This document shows, one piece after another, positions 48,770 through 57,833 of a DNA stretch of 64,000 nt. Each line of letters starts with the position of its first letter. The stretch's first letter is position 1. Under the pieces are notes generated by a model. That model worked only from the letters and a program-made list of their open reading frames with translations, searched no databases and was not told the DNA's origin. Origin of the DNA: an uncultured Pelagibacteraceae bacterium (GTDB lineage: Bacteria > Pseudomonadota > Alphaproteobacteria > Pelagibacterales > Pelagibacteraceae); assembly GCA_902561095.1 (NCBI GenBank), contig CACEOF010000005.1:18503-82502 (forward strand), read 5' to 3'. Made by a program: the position numbers and the translations under genes.

Positions 48770-48904
48770 ATTGTTTTTATCATCATCTTTTAAAAGATGA
48801 TTAATTTTATTTCTAATATAATTTTTAACAAAAACAAAAACTAATAATCCAAAAATAGAGACTGATATAATTATAATTAATATAATTCTTAGCTGATCAT
48901 CCAT
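48761..48904 (-). CDS. Unannotated 47-aa single-TM protein
   Basis: Own translation: MDDQLRIILIIIISVSIFGLLVFVFVKNYIRNKINHLLKDDDKNNLE*; start overlaps the cysQ stop (TAATG). Confidence 0.6.
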   Translation of the reverse strand: MDDQLRIILIIIISVSIFGLLVFVFVKNYIRNKINHLLKDDDKNNLE

Positions 48905-49668
48905 TATAATATAGTTTTACTTTTTAAAATCAAACTTGTATTTTTTAAATCTGGCTTACCATATAAAATCTCATTTCCACTAAAATCAGTAACTTCTCCA
49001 CCTGCATGACTTAAAATTGCATGACCAGCTGCTATATCCCACTCATAAGCTCTAGGTTCTGCAACATAACCATCGTATTCACCTGTTGCAACAACGCAAA
49101 ATTTTAAGGAACTTTTCATTTTAATATTTTCCTTTACTCCTAAATCATTATAAATTTTTTGAATCTCCGGCTTAATTTTATTTGAGTATGAAATAAATTT
49201 AATTCGATCTGTGTTTTTTATAATTGAATCACCGAGATTTAATTCTTTTCCGTTTTTAAGTTCGTATGCATTATTTTCTCCATAAGAGTAAAACATTCTA
49301 TTTTTAGCAGGTGCATTAATTAGTCCTGCAACTGGTTTATTATCCATTATTAATCCAGCATTAATTGTAAATTCTTCTAAATTATTTATGTAATCGTGGG
49401 TGCCATCGATTGGATCAATAAGCCAAAAATTTTTTAAATTTTGCTTATCTTTATTCTCGAAACTTTCTTCAGAAATTATGGGAATTTCTGGTGTGATTTT
49501 AGATATTTTTTTTGTAATAAGTTTGTTTACTTCTATATCTCCATTGCTCACAGGCGTATTATCTGATTTAATTTTTTTTATTAAACCTTTTGTCCTTAGT
49601 TCAATAGCCAAGTCTCCAGCAATTAAAAAACTTTCAATTAAATCTTTAACTACTTTTTTTAAATTCAT
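48904..49668 (-). CDS. cysQ: 3'(2'),5'-bisphosphate nucleotidase (CysQ-like inositol monophosphatase family)
   Basis: ORF; PIISEESFENKD, WLIDPIDGTHDYINNLEEFTINAGL, YEWDIAAGHAILSHAGGEVTDFSG. Confidence 0.92.
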   Translation of the reverse strand: MNLKKVVKDLIESFLIAGDLAIELRTKGLIKKIKSDNTPVSNGDIEVNKLITKKISKITPEIPIISEESFENKDKQNLKNFWLIDPIDGTHDYINNLEEFTINAGLIMDNKPVAGLINAPAKNRMFYSYGENNAYELKNGKELNLGDSIIKNTDRIKFISYSNKIKPEIQKIYNDLGVKENIKMKSSLKFCVVATGEYDGYVAEPRAYEWDIAAGHAILSHAGGEVTDFSGNEILYGKPDLKNTSLILKSKTIL

Positions 49669-49671
49669 TTT

Positions 49672-49842
49672 TTATTTACCAAGTTTTCTTAGTTCAATAT
49701 TATTTGCATTAATTACTTTTTTACCAACATTTTCAAAATTAACAGTGACTTTGTCATTTATAATAGATTGTACTTGTCCTATTCCCCATTCTTTTTTCCT
49801 TGGATTAGTGACTTTGTCACCTGGTTCATAATCTAAAATCAT
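49672..49842 (-). CDS. Small DUF3553-like protein (56 aa)
   Basis: Own translation: [56 protein letters not shown]; resembles DUF3553 pattern; missed by ORF track. Confidence 0.8.
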   Translation of the reverse strand: MILDYEPGDKVTNPRKKEWGIGQVQSIINDKVTVNFENVGKKVINANNIELRKLGK

Positions 49843-49883
49843 TTAATTTAACTTATATTGTAAATCAGTATAAATACCACCTT

Positions 49884-50999
49884 ATGAAAAAAGAACTAAA
49901 CTCTTTAGGTTTTAATAAAAAACCATCAGATACTACTGTAGTTGTAGCTATGTCCGGTGGTGTAGACTCTTCTACTGTTGCAGGAATGATGAAGAAACAA
50001 GGTTATAAAGTTATAGGTATCACCTTAAAGTTATACGATGATGGTAAGGAAGTAGCTGCCTCTAAACAATGCTGCTCTGGCCAAGATATTATGGATGCAA
50101 AAAGAGTAGCTAATAAATTAGATATTGAACATAAAATTTTATATTATCAGGATAAATTTAAACAAGGGGTAATAGATAATTTTGTTGAGAGTTATTTAAA
50201 AGGTGAAACTCCTATTCCTTGTGTGCAATGTAATCAAACTGTAAAGTTTAAAGATTTATTTGAGGTGTCTAAAGATCTTAATGCTGATGCATTAGTAACA
50301 GGTCACTATGTAAAAAGTATTACAGAAAGAAATACAACAAACATGTACAGAGCGATAGATGAGAATAGAGATCAAAGCTATTTTTTATTCAATACAACTA
50401 GAGAGCAATTAGATTATTTAAGATTCCCGTTAGGTGGAATGTTGAAAGATAAAACTAGAGAGATAGCAAAGAATTTAGATTTAAATGTTGCTGATAAACC
50501 AGACAGCCAAGATATTTGTTTTGTTCCAAATGGAGATTATGCATCAGTTATTCAAAAATTTAGACCTGACTCATTTCAAAAAGGAAATATTAAAAATTTA
50601 AATGGAGAAGTTATAGGTGTCCATGATGGTATTATTAATTTTACAATAGGTCAGCGAAAAGGAATAAAGGTTTCAGATCAAGAGCCTCTTTATGTGCTTA
50701 AAATTAATTCTGATAAAAATGAAATTATTGTAGGTCCAAAAGAAAAACTTGGAAAACAAACAATTTCATTAAAAAATATAAATTTACTAGCCCCCAATAA
50801 AGACTTAGAAAAAAAAATTTTTGTAAAAGTAAGATCTACTGGAGATTTACTGGAAGCAAATGTAAATTTAAAAGATAATCAAACAGGGATAGTTAATCTA
50901 ACTTTGCCAGAGGATGGGATTTCACCAGGACAAGCTTGTGTTTTTTATAACAAAGACAAATTTGGGTATAAAGTTCTTGGTGGTGGTTGGATTAAATAA
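49884..50999 (+). CDS. mnmA: tRNA-specific 2-thiouridylase MnmA
   Basis: [61 protein letters not shown]. Confidence 0.95.
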   Translation: MKKELNSLGFNKKPSDTTVVVAMSGGVDSSTVAGMMKKQGYKVIGITLKLYDDGKEVAASKQCCSGQDIMDAKRVANKLDIEHKILYYQDKFKQGVIDNFVESYLKGETPIPCVQCNQTVKFKDLFEVSKDLNADALVTGHYVKSITERNTTNMYRAIDENRDQSYFLFNTTREQLDYLRFPLGGMLKDKTREIAKNLDLNVADKPDSQDICFVPNGDYASVIQKFRPDSFQKGNIKNLNGEVIGVHDGIINFTIGQRKGIKVSDQEPLYVLKINSDKNEIIVGPKEKLGKQTISLKNINLLAPNKDLEKKIFVKVRSTGDLLEANVNLKDNQTGIVNLTLPEDGISPGQACVFYNKDKFGYKVLGGGWIK

Positions 51000-51010
51000 T
51001 AGAAGCTTAT

Positions 51011-51094
51011 TTACTTCTTTTTATTTTTTCTTTTAGCTCTTCTTTTTTTTGAGCCCTGTTTTCTTCGACCTCTATGTTTTTTCGGGTAACTCAT
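51011..51094 (-). CDS. Candidate 27-aa extremely basic microprotein
   Basis: Own translation: MSYPKKHRGRRKQGSKKRRAKRKNKKK*; AGGA Shine-Dalgarno-like sequence upstream of the ATG. Confidence 0.55.
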   Translation of the reverse strand: MSYPKKHRGRRKQGSKKRRAKRKNKKK

Positions 51095-51167
51095 TCAATC
51101 CTATTTTAATTATATTGACGTTTTTCATGGGATATAGCATTGTCCCTTAAACATATCAAATTTTATT

Positions 51168-52343
51168 ATGAGTAGCTCATTCAAGACTTTTCTTAAACAT
51201 GCAGCTAAAGATTTTCACAATCAGTCTGTAAATCCACCAGTTGTTAGAGCGTCCACAATTATATTTAAATCAACTAAAGATATAAGAAAAACTCAAGTAA
51301 AAGCTCAAAAAAATCCTATTGGGGGTCATTATGATTATGCGAGACAGGGCACATCAACTACTTATATTTTGCAAAAAATTTTAACCAGGCTTGAGGAAAG
51401 TTATCATGTTTTTACAACTCCAACAGGCTTTGGTGCAGTTTTTTTAGCTATATTTAGTGTTACTAGGCCCGGAGATGAAATTATTGCAGCAGATCCACTT
51501 TATAGTCCAACAAGAATATTAACCGAAAATTTTTTAAAAGATTTTAATATTAAAACAACTTTTTACAATCCTCATGACCTTAAATCTTTAGAAAAAAATA
51601 TTACAAAAAAAACTAAGTTAATTTTTGTAGAAAATCCAGGGAGTAATTCATTTGATTTTCAAGATCTAGGAAAAATTCTCTCAATTGCTAAAAAAAATAA
51701 AATTTTAACTGCGATGGATAACACATGGGGAACACCTTACTTTTTAAAACCCATAAAACTTGGATTTGATATGTCAATTGTATCTGCAACAAAATACTAT
51801 TCAGGTCATTCAGACGTTATGGGAGGGTCTTTAGCAGTAAGTAAAAAAATATTTTCTAAAGTTAAAGCTGCAGAGAGGATTACAGGTTTGAGGCTTGGCC
51901 CTGATGATGCTTACTTGATTATAAGAGGATTAAGAACTTTAGATGTAAGACTAGATAGACATAGAGAAAATGCAGAAAAAGTTGCAAAATTTCTATCTAG
52001 ATTTAAAAATATCAAAATCCTTTATCCTTATAAAAAAGGTTCTTACAATTATAAAATGTGGAAAAAGTATTATTCAGGAGCTTCTGGGTTAATGGGTTTA
52101 AAAATAAAGTGTAAAAATATAAGTTCTGTCAGAAAATTTGTTAACTCACTTAAACTTTTTGGGTATGGTTATAGCTGGGGTGGCTTCGAAAGTTTAGTTT
52201 TGCATCAAGAGCATAGAGAAATTGGAACAAGAAAGTTTTTTAAATTAGCAAAAGATGAACATTTAGTAAGATTACATATTGGATTAGAAGATCCTAGCGA
52301 CCTTATCGCTGATATTAAGCAAGCTTTAAAACACTTAAAGTAA
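51168..52343 (+). CDS. metC: Cys/Met metabolism PLP-dependent enzyme (cystathionine beta-lyase-like)
   Basis: ORF; HYDYARQGTSTTYILQ, DNTWGTPYFLKPIKLGFDMSIVSATKYYSGHSDVMGG. Confidence 0.9.
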   Translation: MSSSFKTFLKHAAKDFHNQSVNPPVVRASTIIFKSTKDIRKTQVKAQKNPIGGHYDYARQGTSTTYILQKILTRLEESYHVFTTPTGFGAVFLAIFSVTRPGDEIIAADPLYSPTRILTENFLKDFNIKTTFYNPHDLKSLEKNITKKTKLIFVENPGSNSFDFQDLGKILSIAKKNKILTAMDNTWGTPYFLKPIKLGFDMSIVSATKYYSGHSDVMGGSLAVSKKIFSKVKAAERITGLRLGPDDAYLIIRGLRTLDVRLDRHRENAEKVAKFLSRFKNIKILYPYKKGSYNYKMWKKYYSGASGLMGLKIKCKNISSVRKFVNSLKLFGYGYSWGGFESLVLHQEHREIGTRKFFKLAKDEHLVRLHIGLEDPSDLIADIKQALKHLK

Positions 52344-52349
52344 TTTTCC

Positions 52350-53570
52350 ATGAGCACAGACAAATTTATTAGAAATAAAACTGCTTTAATAACTTTAGTA
52401 GCTGCATGTGTGGTAGTTTTAATATCTTTAGGTATAAGACAAACTTTTGGCTTATTCTTTATGGATTTTAAAGATGATCTGGGTATTTCTTTAACAGAGG
52501 CTGGACTTTCAATAGGGCTACAAATGTTAATGTGGGGACTTACTGGTCCTATATTTGGTGCAATAGCAGATAAATACGGAGGACATAAAGCTATAGCTTT
52601 AGCATTTGTTTTTTTTATAGCGGGTATTTATTTTCTTTACGCGGGTCCAAACACAGGAATATTTTTTCAAATAGACATGGGTATTTTGATTGGAATTGGT
52701 TTAGGAGGCACCGCTATTAGTATTCCTATGGCTATAGTTGGGAAACATTTCCCATTATCAAACAGAACAATTGCTATGAGTTTAGTAACAGCAATTGGAT
52801 CCTTTGGATATTTTTTGTCTCCACTACTAACAACTTATTCTTTAACTGAAAATGGATGGCAAATTACATTAATTGCCTTCCTTATTGCTTTATTTATAGG
52901 TTTATTAGTCTCATATTTTGTAAGATCTCCATCATTAGAACAAAGTATTGAAAAACCAAATTCTCAAAGTACTTTAGAGGCAATTAAAGAAGCATTTGCC
53001 TCAAAAAGTTATATTCTTTTAGTCTCTGGCTTTTTTGTGTGCGGTTTTCATATTACATTAGTGGGCACACATGTACCTACTTATGTGATTGATAGAGGGT
53101 TAGAAAGCTGGACTGCAGCTGCAATATTATCTTTGATTGGATTATTTAACATATTTGGTTCACTTTTGAGTGGTTATTTATCAACCAAGATAAGTAAAAA
53201 AATTATCTTGAGTTTTATTTATTCTTTAAGAGGATTATCAATTATATTATTTATATTCTTACCAGCTAGCAATATTAATGCTTTTATTTTTGGTGCCAGT
53301 TTTGGTTTCCTGTGGTTGTCAACTGTGCCAGCCACAAGTGGAATTGTCGCTCACATGTTTGGAACAAAATATTTAGGTTTATTATATGGAATTGTTTTTT
53401 TAAGTCATCAAATAGGATCATTTTTTGGAGCTTATCTAGGAGGTTTATTTCATGATATTTATGGTTCTTATGATTATGCGTGGTATTTGGCAATTGCATT
53501 ATCAATTTTCGCTGCAATAATCCATTTACCTATAAAAGAAGAAGCAGTGCTAAGATTAAAAACAAATTAA
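52350..53570 (+). CDS. Major facilitator superfamily transporter
   Basis: ORF; 12-TM-like hydrophobicity; GAIADKYGGHKAIALAFVFF. Confidence 0.9.
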   Translation: MSTDKFIRNKTALITLVAACVVVLISLGIRQTFGLFFMDFKDDLGISLTEAGLSIGLQMLMWGLTGPIFGAIADKYGGHKAIALAFVFFIAGIYFLYAGPNTGIFFQIDMGILIGIGLGGTAISIPMAIVGKHFPLSNRTIAMSLVTAIGSFGYFLSPLLTTYSLTENGWQITLIAFLIALFIGLLVSYFVRSPSLEQSIEKPNSQSTLEAIKEAFASKSYILLVSGFFVCGFHITLVGTHVPTYVIDRGLESWTAAAILSLIGLFNIFGSLLSGYLSTKISKKIILSFIYSLRGLSIILFIFLPASNINAFIFGASFGFLWLSTVPATSGIVAHMFGTKYLGLLYGIVFLSHQIGSFFGAYLGGLFHDIYGSYDYAWYLAIALSIFAAIIHLPIKEEAVLRLKTN

Positions 53571-53571
53571 A

Positions 53572-54735
53572 TTGAATACAAATAAAATTTTAAACGATAT
53601 TAATTTATCCAACAAACCCTACGTTATTTACAAAACATTAAAGGGGTTTGATTTATTTACAGATTTTTCAAAGAAAATTATTTTATCAAATAATAATGTC
53701 ACCAATTTTTTAGAGACAAATTATTCAAATAAAAAAAAAAATAAAAAAACAGATCTTTTTATTGGTTTTTTTGGATACGAAATTTTAAATTACTTAATTG
53801 GTATTAAATTTCCTAAGCAAAAAACTAACTTTTTTCCTAAGGGAATTTTTTATAAACCTGAAACCTTAATAAGTTTAAGCGAAAATTTATCTTTTAAAGA
53901 CTCTTCAATAGAAAAGAAAAATAAAGAATTTAAATTAAATATTAATAGGAAAAATTATACAAAAATATTTAACAAGTTTAAAAAAAAAATAAAACAAGGG
54001 GAAACCTATCAAATTAAAATTTGCACAAAGTATAAAAATAAATCAAAAATAAATCCTCTAGATTTTTTTTGTCGTCTATCTAAATCAAATCTTGCTCCAG
54101 AGGCTTTTTTGATTAAAGATAAAAATTATTCAGTTATTAGTTGTTCACCTGAGACATTAATTGAGAAAAAAGGAAGGTTAATAACCACTAAACCAATTGC
54201 AGGCACACTTAAGAAAAATAAAAGTCTAAATAAAAGTAAAGCTCTTCAATATTTTAGGAAAAATATTAAAGAAACTAAGGAACATAATATGATTGTTGAC
54301 ATGGAGCGAAGTGATTTATCGCGAATTTGTGTTCCAGGATCAGTTAAAATAAAAAAAGAAAAAATCGTTGAGGAATACAAGGATCTTTTTCATTATGTAA
54401 GTTTGATTAAAGGCAAGTTAAATGAAAAGATAAAAACCATAGATATAATTAAATCAATGATGCCTGGTGGCTCTGTAATAGGGTGCCCTAAAATAAGCAC
54501 ATTAAATCTCTTAAACAATCAAGAAAAAGAAAACAGAAATATTTACACTGGAAGTTTTGGATATATTAAATTTAATGGTGACATGAAGTTTAATATTATT
54601 ATTCGTTCAATACTTAATTTTAAAAATATTTCTGAAATTTCAGTCGCATCCGGTGTTGTAATAGATAGCAATGCTAATCATGAGTTTAATGAAAATTTTA
54701 TTAAAGCTAAAGCACTAATAGATTTATTCAAATGA
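53572..54735 (+). CDS. pabB: Aminodeoxychorismate synthase component I (PabB-like; TTG start)
   Basis: ORF; VISCSPETLIEKKGRLITTKPIAGTLKK, EHNMIVDMERSDLSRI, MMPGGSVIGCPKIS, followed by pabA and pabC. Confidence 0.88.
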   Translation: MNTNKILNDINLSNKPYVIYKTLKGFDLFTDFSKKIILSNNNVTNFLETNYSNKKKNKKTDLFIGFFGYEILNYLIGIKFPKQKTNFFPKGIFYKPETLISLSENLSFKDSSIEKKNKEFKLNINRKNYTKIFNKFKKKIKQGETYQIKICTKYKNKSKINPLDFFCRLSKSNLAPEAFLIKDKNYSVISCSPETLIEKKGRLITTKPIAGTLKKNKSLNKSKALQYFRKNIKETKEHNMIVDMERSDLSRICVPGSVKIKKEKIVEEYKDLFHYVSLIKGKLNEKIKTIDIIKSMMPGGSVIGCPKISTLNLLNNQEKENRNIYTGSFGYIKFNGDMKFNIIIRSILNFKNISEISVASGVVIDSNANHEFNENFIKAKALIDLFK

Positions 54736-55289
54736 TATATGTTATTGATCATAAAGATTCCTTTACTCATAATGTAGTTCATCAATTATCCTTATTTGAT
54801 GAAGTTAGATGTACAAATTATGATGAAATCGATAATCGATATTTAAAAAACGCATCTACAATTGTTTTATCTCCTGGCCCTGGATCTCCAAAAGATTATC
54901 CAATTACAAGTAGGATTTATAAAAATTATAAAGGAAAAAAAAAAATAGTTGGAATTTGTTTAGGATTTCAACAAATATTATTTTGCGAGGGTGCAAAAAT
55001 AGTTCAACAAAAACAAATTTATCATGGGTTCCAGTCTAAAGTTAAAGTAGTAAGTAAAAATTCTATTTTTAAAAATAAAAATATTTATAAAGTAGGTCGT
55101 TACCATTCCTTAAAGTTGAAAGAACCTTTTTATTCTAAAAATTTTGACATAACCATGAGATGTGCTATTTCAGGATCAGCAATGGCGTTAGAAAACAACT
55201 TTGATAAAATTTATGGATTTCAATTCCACCCTGAATCATTTTTAACTATAAATGGTAACTTACTTATTAAAAAAATCTTATCAGCTTAA
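54732..55289 (+). CDS. pabA: Aminodeoxychorismate/anthranilate synthase glutamine amidotransferase component
   Basis: ORF; YVIDHKDSFTHNVVHQL, LSPGPGSP, GICLGFQQI, GFQFHPES. Confidence 0.92.
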   Translation: MIYVIDHKDSFTHNVVHQLSLFDEVRCTNYDEIDNRYLKNASTIVLSPGPGSPKDYPITSRIYKNYKGKKKIVGICLGFQQILFCEGAKIVQQKQIYHGFQSKVKVVSKNSIFKNKNIYKVGRYHSLKLKEPFYSKNFDITMRCAISGSAMALENNFDKIYGFQFHPESFLTINGNLLIKKILSA

Positions 55290-56019
55290 AGATCTCAAAG
55301 AGATAGAATTTAAAGATCTTTGGGGTGATCATGGTGTATTTACAACTATGTGGATTTATGGCTCTCCTCCAAAAATTCTTTTCTATAATGAGCATATTGA
55401 AAATTTATTAAAATCAATAAAAAAATATAAAATTTTTAAAACTTCTATAAAAAAAGATATTAATAAATTAATTAAAAATAATTTAGAATCTGGAAAAAAT
55501 TATAACCATTTGTTGAGAGTTGCGGTAAATAAAAAAGTAATATCAATATCTTTTAGGAAAAGAATTAAACCAAAACTTGATTTCAATTTAAAACTTGTAA
55601 AATTAAAAAGAGAAAAACCTGAATATAAAAATCTTAAGTATAAAGAAATTTTAAAGCATCTATCAAAAATGGATAACTCTAGATCTGATATTGGATTATG
55701 TTCAGATAAAAAAATATTTGAAACTGGTACTTCAAACATTTTTCTAGTAAGAAATAATAGATTATATTCCCCTGCAAATAATTGTTATAAAGGAATTACC
55801 TATAACTTTTTTGAATCTAAAATAAAAAAAATAATTAAAAAGGATATAATGATTAATACATTATCAAAATATGATGAAATTATTTTGATAGGTTCGGGCA
55901 AAGGTGTTACCTCTGTTAAGACTGTAGACAAAATTGGATGGAAAAGAAAAAGTTTAAAAATTTTTAATTTACTAAATAATCATTATTCAGTAGCTGCAAA
56001 AAAATATCCAAGTTATTAA
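55252..56019 (+). CDS. pabC: Aminotransferase class IV (aminodeoxychorismate lyase-like)
   Basis: ORF; DIGLCSDKKIFETGTSNIFLVRNNRLYSPANNCYKGITYNF; position after pabBA. Confidence 0.83.
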   Translation: MVTYLLKKSYQLKDLKEIEFKDLWGDHGVFTTMWIYGSPPKILFYNEHIENLLKSIKKYKIFKTSIKKDINKLIKNNLESGKNYNHLLRVAVNKKVISISFRKRIKPKLDFNLKLVKLKREKPEYKNLKYKEILKHLSKMDNSRSDIGLCSDKKIFETGTSNIFLVRNNRLYSPANNCYKGITYNFFESKIKKIIKKDIMINTLSKYDEIILIGSGKGVTSVKTVDKIGWKRKSLKIFNLLNNHYSVAAKKYPSY

Positions 56020-56022
56020 TTT

Positions 56023-56424
56023 ATGGTTAAAGATCTTAATAATCCTTGCCTTTTTTGTAATTCTAAAACAAGTGGTATCGCTCATGAAAATGAACTAGCA
56101 TATGCAAGTTACGACACATATCCCGTATCTAATCTTCATTGCCTAATTATCCCCAAAAGGCATCTAAGTGATTACTTCGATTTAACTAACGATGAGTTAA
56201 TAGCATGTAATGATCTGATAAAAAAAGTAAAGATTGAAATCACTGCGAAAGATAAAACCGTTAAAGCATTTAATATTGGAACAAATGCTGGAAAAATTTC
56301 AGGTCAATCTATTATGCATTGTCATATTCATGTCATACCTAGAAGAGATGGAGATGTAGAGAATCCCCAAGGTGGAGTTAGGTCTGTAATTCCTAAAAAC
56401 CAACATTACAAACGAAAAATATAA
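56023..56424 (+). CDS. HIT family protein
   Basis: ORF; CLFCNSKTSGIAHENELAYA, IMHCHIHVIPRRDGD. Confidence 0.93.
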   Translation: MVKDLNNPCLFCNSKTSGIAHENELAYASYDTYPVSNLHCLIIPKRHLSDYFDLTNDELIACNDLIKKVKIEITAKDKTVKAFNIGTNAGKISGQSIMHCHIHVIPRRDGDVENPQGGVRSVIPKNQHYKRKI

Positions 56425-56536
56425 ATTTTAAGTTGTTATTAAGGACAAAATAACCAATAGTTTATGTTGATATGAAGATTTAACTAGATTAGAAAATCTT
56501 TTAAATTAGATCAAAATAATTTAATTAAAGGGTAAA

Positions 56537-57331
56537 ATGCTAAACACAAATCCATTTTCTGCTTTAGCAGAGACTGTTTCTCCACTTGTAATGCAAAGTT
56601 TTATTATTGCAATGGTAGTATTAATTGCAGCTGGAACAATTATCCAAATGATTTCTCACAGAAACTTAACATATTTTTTTAATAACGCTAAAAAAGCAAA
56701 ACTTAATGCAACAAAAGAACTTGGTGTTGGGGAAAAAGTATCTATCGTCGCAAAGACAACTGTTTACGATATTGGCACTACCTCTGAGCTTGGGTTTGGC
56801 AAAAGAAGATTAGCGCATATACTTGGTATGTATGGTACAATTTTATTTTGGGTTGCATCTGCAGTTTTAGTTTTTGGTTATACAGGCGTTGAAAAGTCAT
56901 CTTCAACAATTTGGTCTTTTATATGGCACATAGGAGCAATTCTAACATGTGTTGGTGGATATTGGTTCTGGTTTTTTTTAAGAGTAGATGTTTCAGCTGA
57001 AGCACATCCATGGTATAGGGTTATTAAAGCAGACTTATTTGTTTTAGCTCTATTAGCTTGTGCAACGTTTGGTTTACTATGGTCATATACTCAATTCAAC
57101 GGACAAACTCGATTGTCATATTTATTTTTAACTTTATTTGTAGTTTCAAATTTAATTTTATTTGGAGGAATTTACTGGTCAAAGTTTGCTCATATGTTTT
57201 ATAAACCTGGAGCAGCAATTCAAAAAAATTTAGCAGAAGCGGATGGTTCAAGAGATAATCTACCACCACCAGCAGACGCACCTGAGCAATTTGGCTTAGG
57301 TATAAAAAGAGAAGAGCCAAAACATTATTAA
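56537..57331 (+). CDS. aprM: Membrane protein associated with AprBA (AprM-like putative anchor)
   Basis: ORF; about five hydrophobic segments; directly upstream of aprB/aprA. Confidence 0.7.
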   Translation: MLNTNPFSALAETVSPLVMQSFIIAMVVLIAAGTIIQMISHRNLTYFFNNAKKAKLNATKELGVGEKVSIVAKTTVYDIGTTSELGFGKRRLAHILGMYGTILFWVASAVLVFGYTGVEKSSSTIWSFIWHIGAILTCVGGYWFWFFLRVDVSAEAHPWYRVIKADLFVLALLACATFGLLWSYTQFNGQTRLSYLFLTLFVVSNLILFGGIYWSKFAHMFYKPGAAIQKNLAEADGSRDNLPPPADAPEQFGLGIKREEPKHY

Positions 57332-57362
57332 TATGATAACAAGAAAAGGAAATAATTAAATT

Positions 57363-57833
57363 ATGTCAACTTTTGTATATATGACTAGGTGTGACGGATG
57401 TGGTCACTGTGTAGATATTTGCCCTTCAGATATAATGCATATTGATGAAAATATAAGACGAGCTAAAAATATAGAACCTAATTTTTGTTGGGAGTGTTAT
57501 TCATGTGTAAAAGCTTGTCCTAATCACGCAATTGATGTCAGAGGCTATGCTGACTTCGCTCCAATGGGCCACAGTGTAAGAGTGAGAAGAGAAGAAGAAA
57601 AAGGTACAATTTCTTGGAAGATTAAATTTAGAAATGGAACTACTAAGGACTTTGTTTCACCAATAACAACAAAACCTTGGGGGAAATTTATTCCTAAATT
57701 AGCTGAAGGTGATAAGCCTAATCAAGGAGAAATCAATTCTCAAAGATTATATACAGAGCCAGAAGGACTTAATATTGATGGTGAATTACCAAGCGTACCA
57801 AAAGATTCTTTTAAAAAAGGAGTCTATTATTAA
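57363..57833 (+). CDS. aprB: Adenylylsulfate reductase beta subunit (2x[4Fe-4S] ferredoxin)
   Basis: ORF; CDGCGHCVDICPSDIM, CWECYSCVKACPNHAIDVRGYADFAPMG. Confidence 0.94.
   Translation: MSTFVYMTRCDGCGHCVDICPSDIMHIDENIRRAKNIEPNFCWECYSCVKACPNHAIDVRGYADFAPMGHSVRVRREEEKGTISWKIKFRNGTTKDFVSPITTKPWGKFIPKLAEGDKPNQGEINSQRLYTEPEGLNIDGELPSVPKDSFKKGVYY

Noticed and set aside
49400-49831. Plus-strand ORF of 143 aa
   Set aside because: Antisense across cysQ and the DUF3553-like gene, both better supported on the minus strand.
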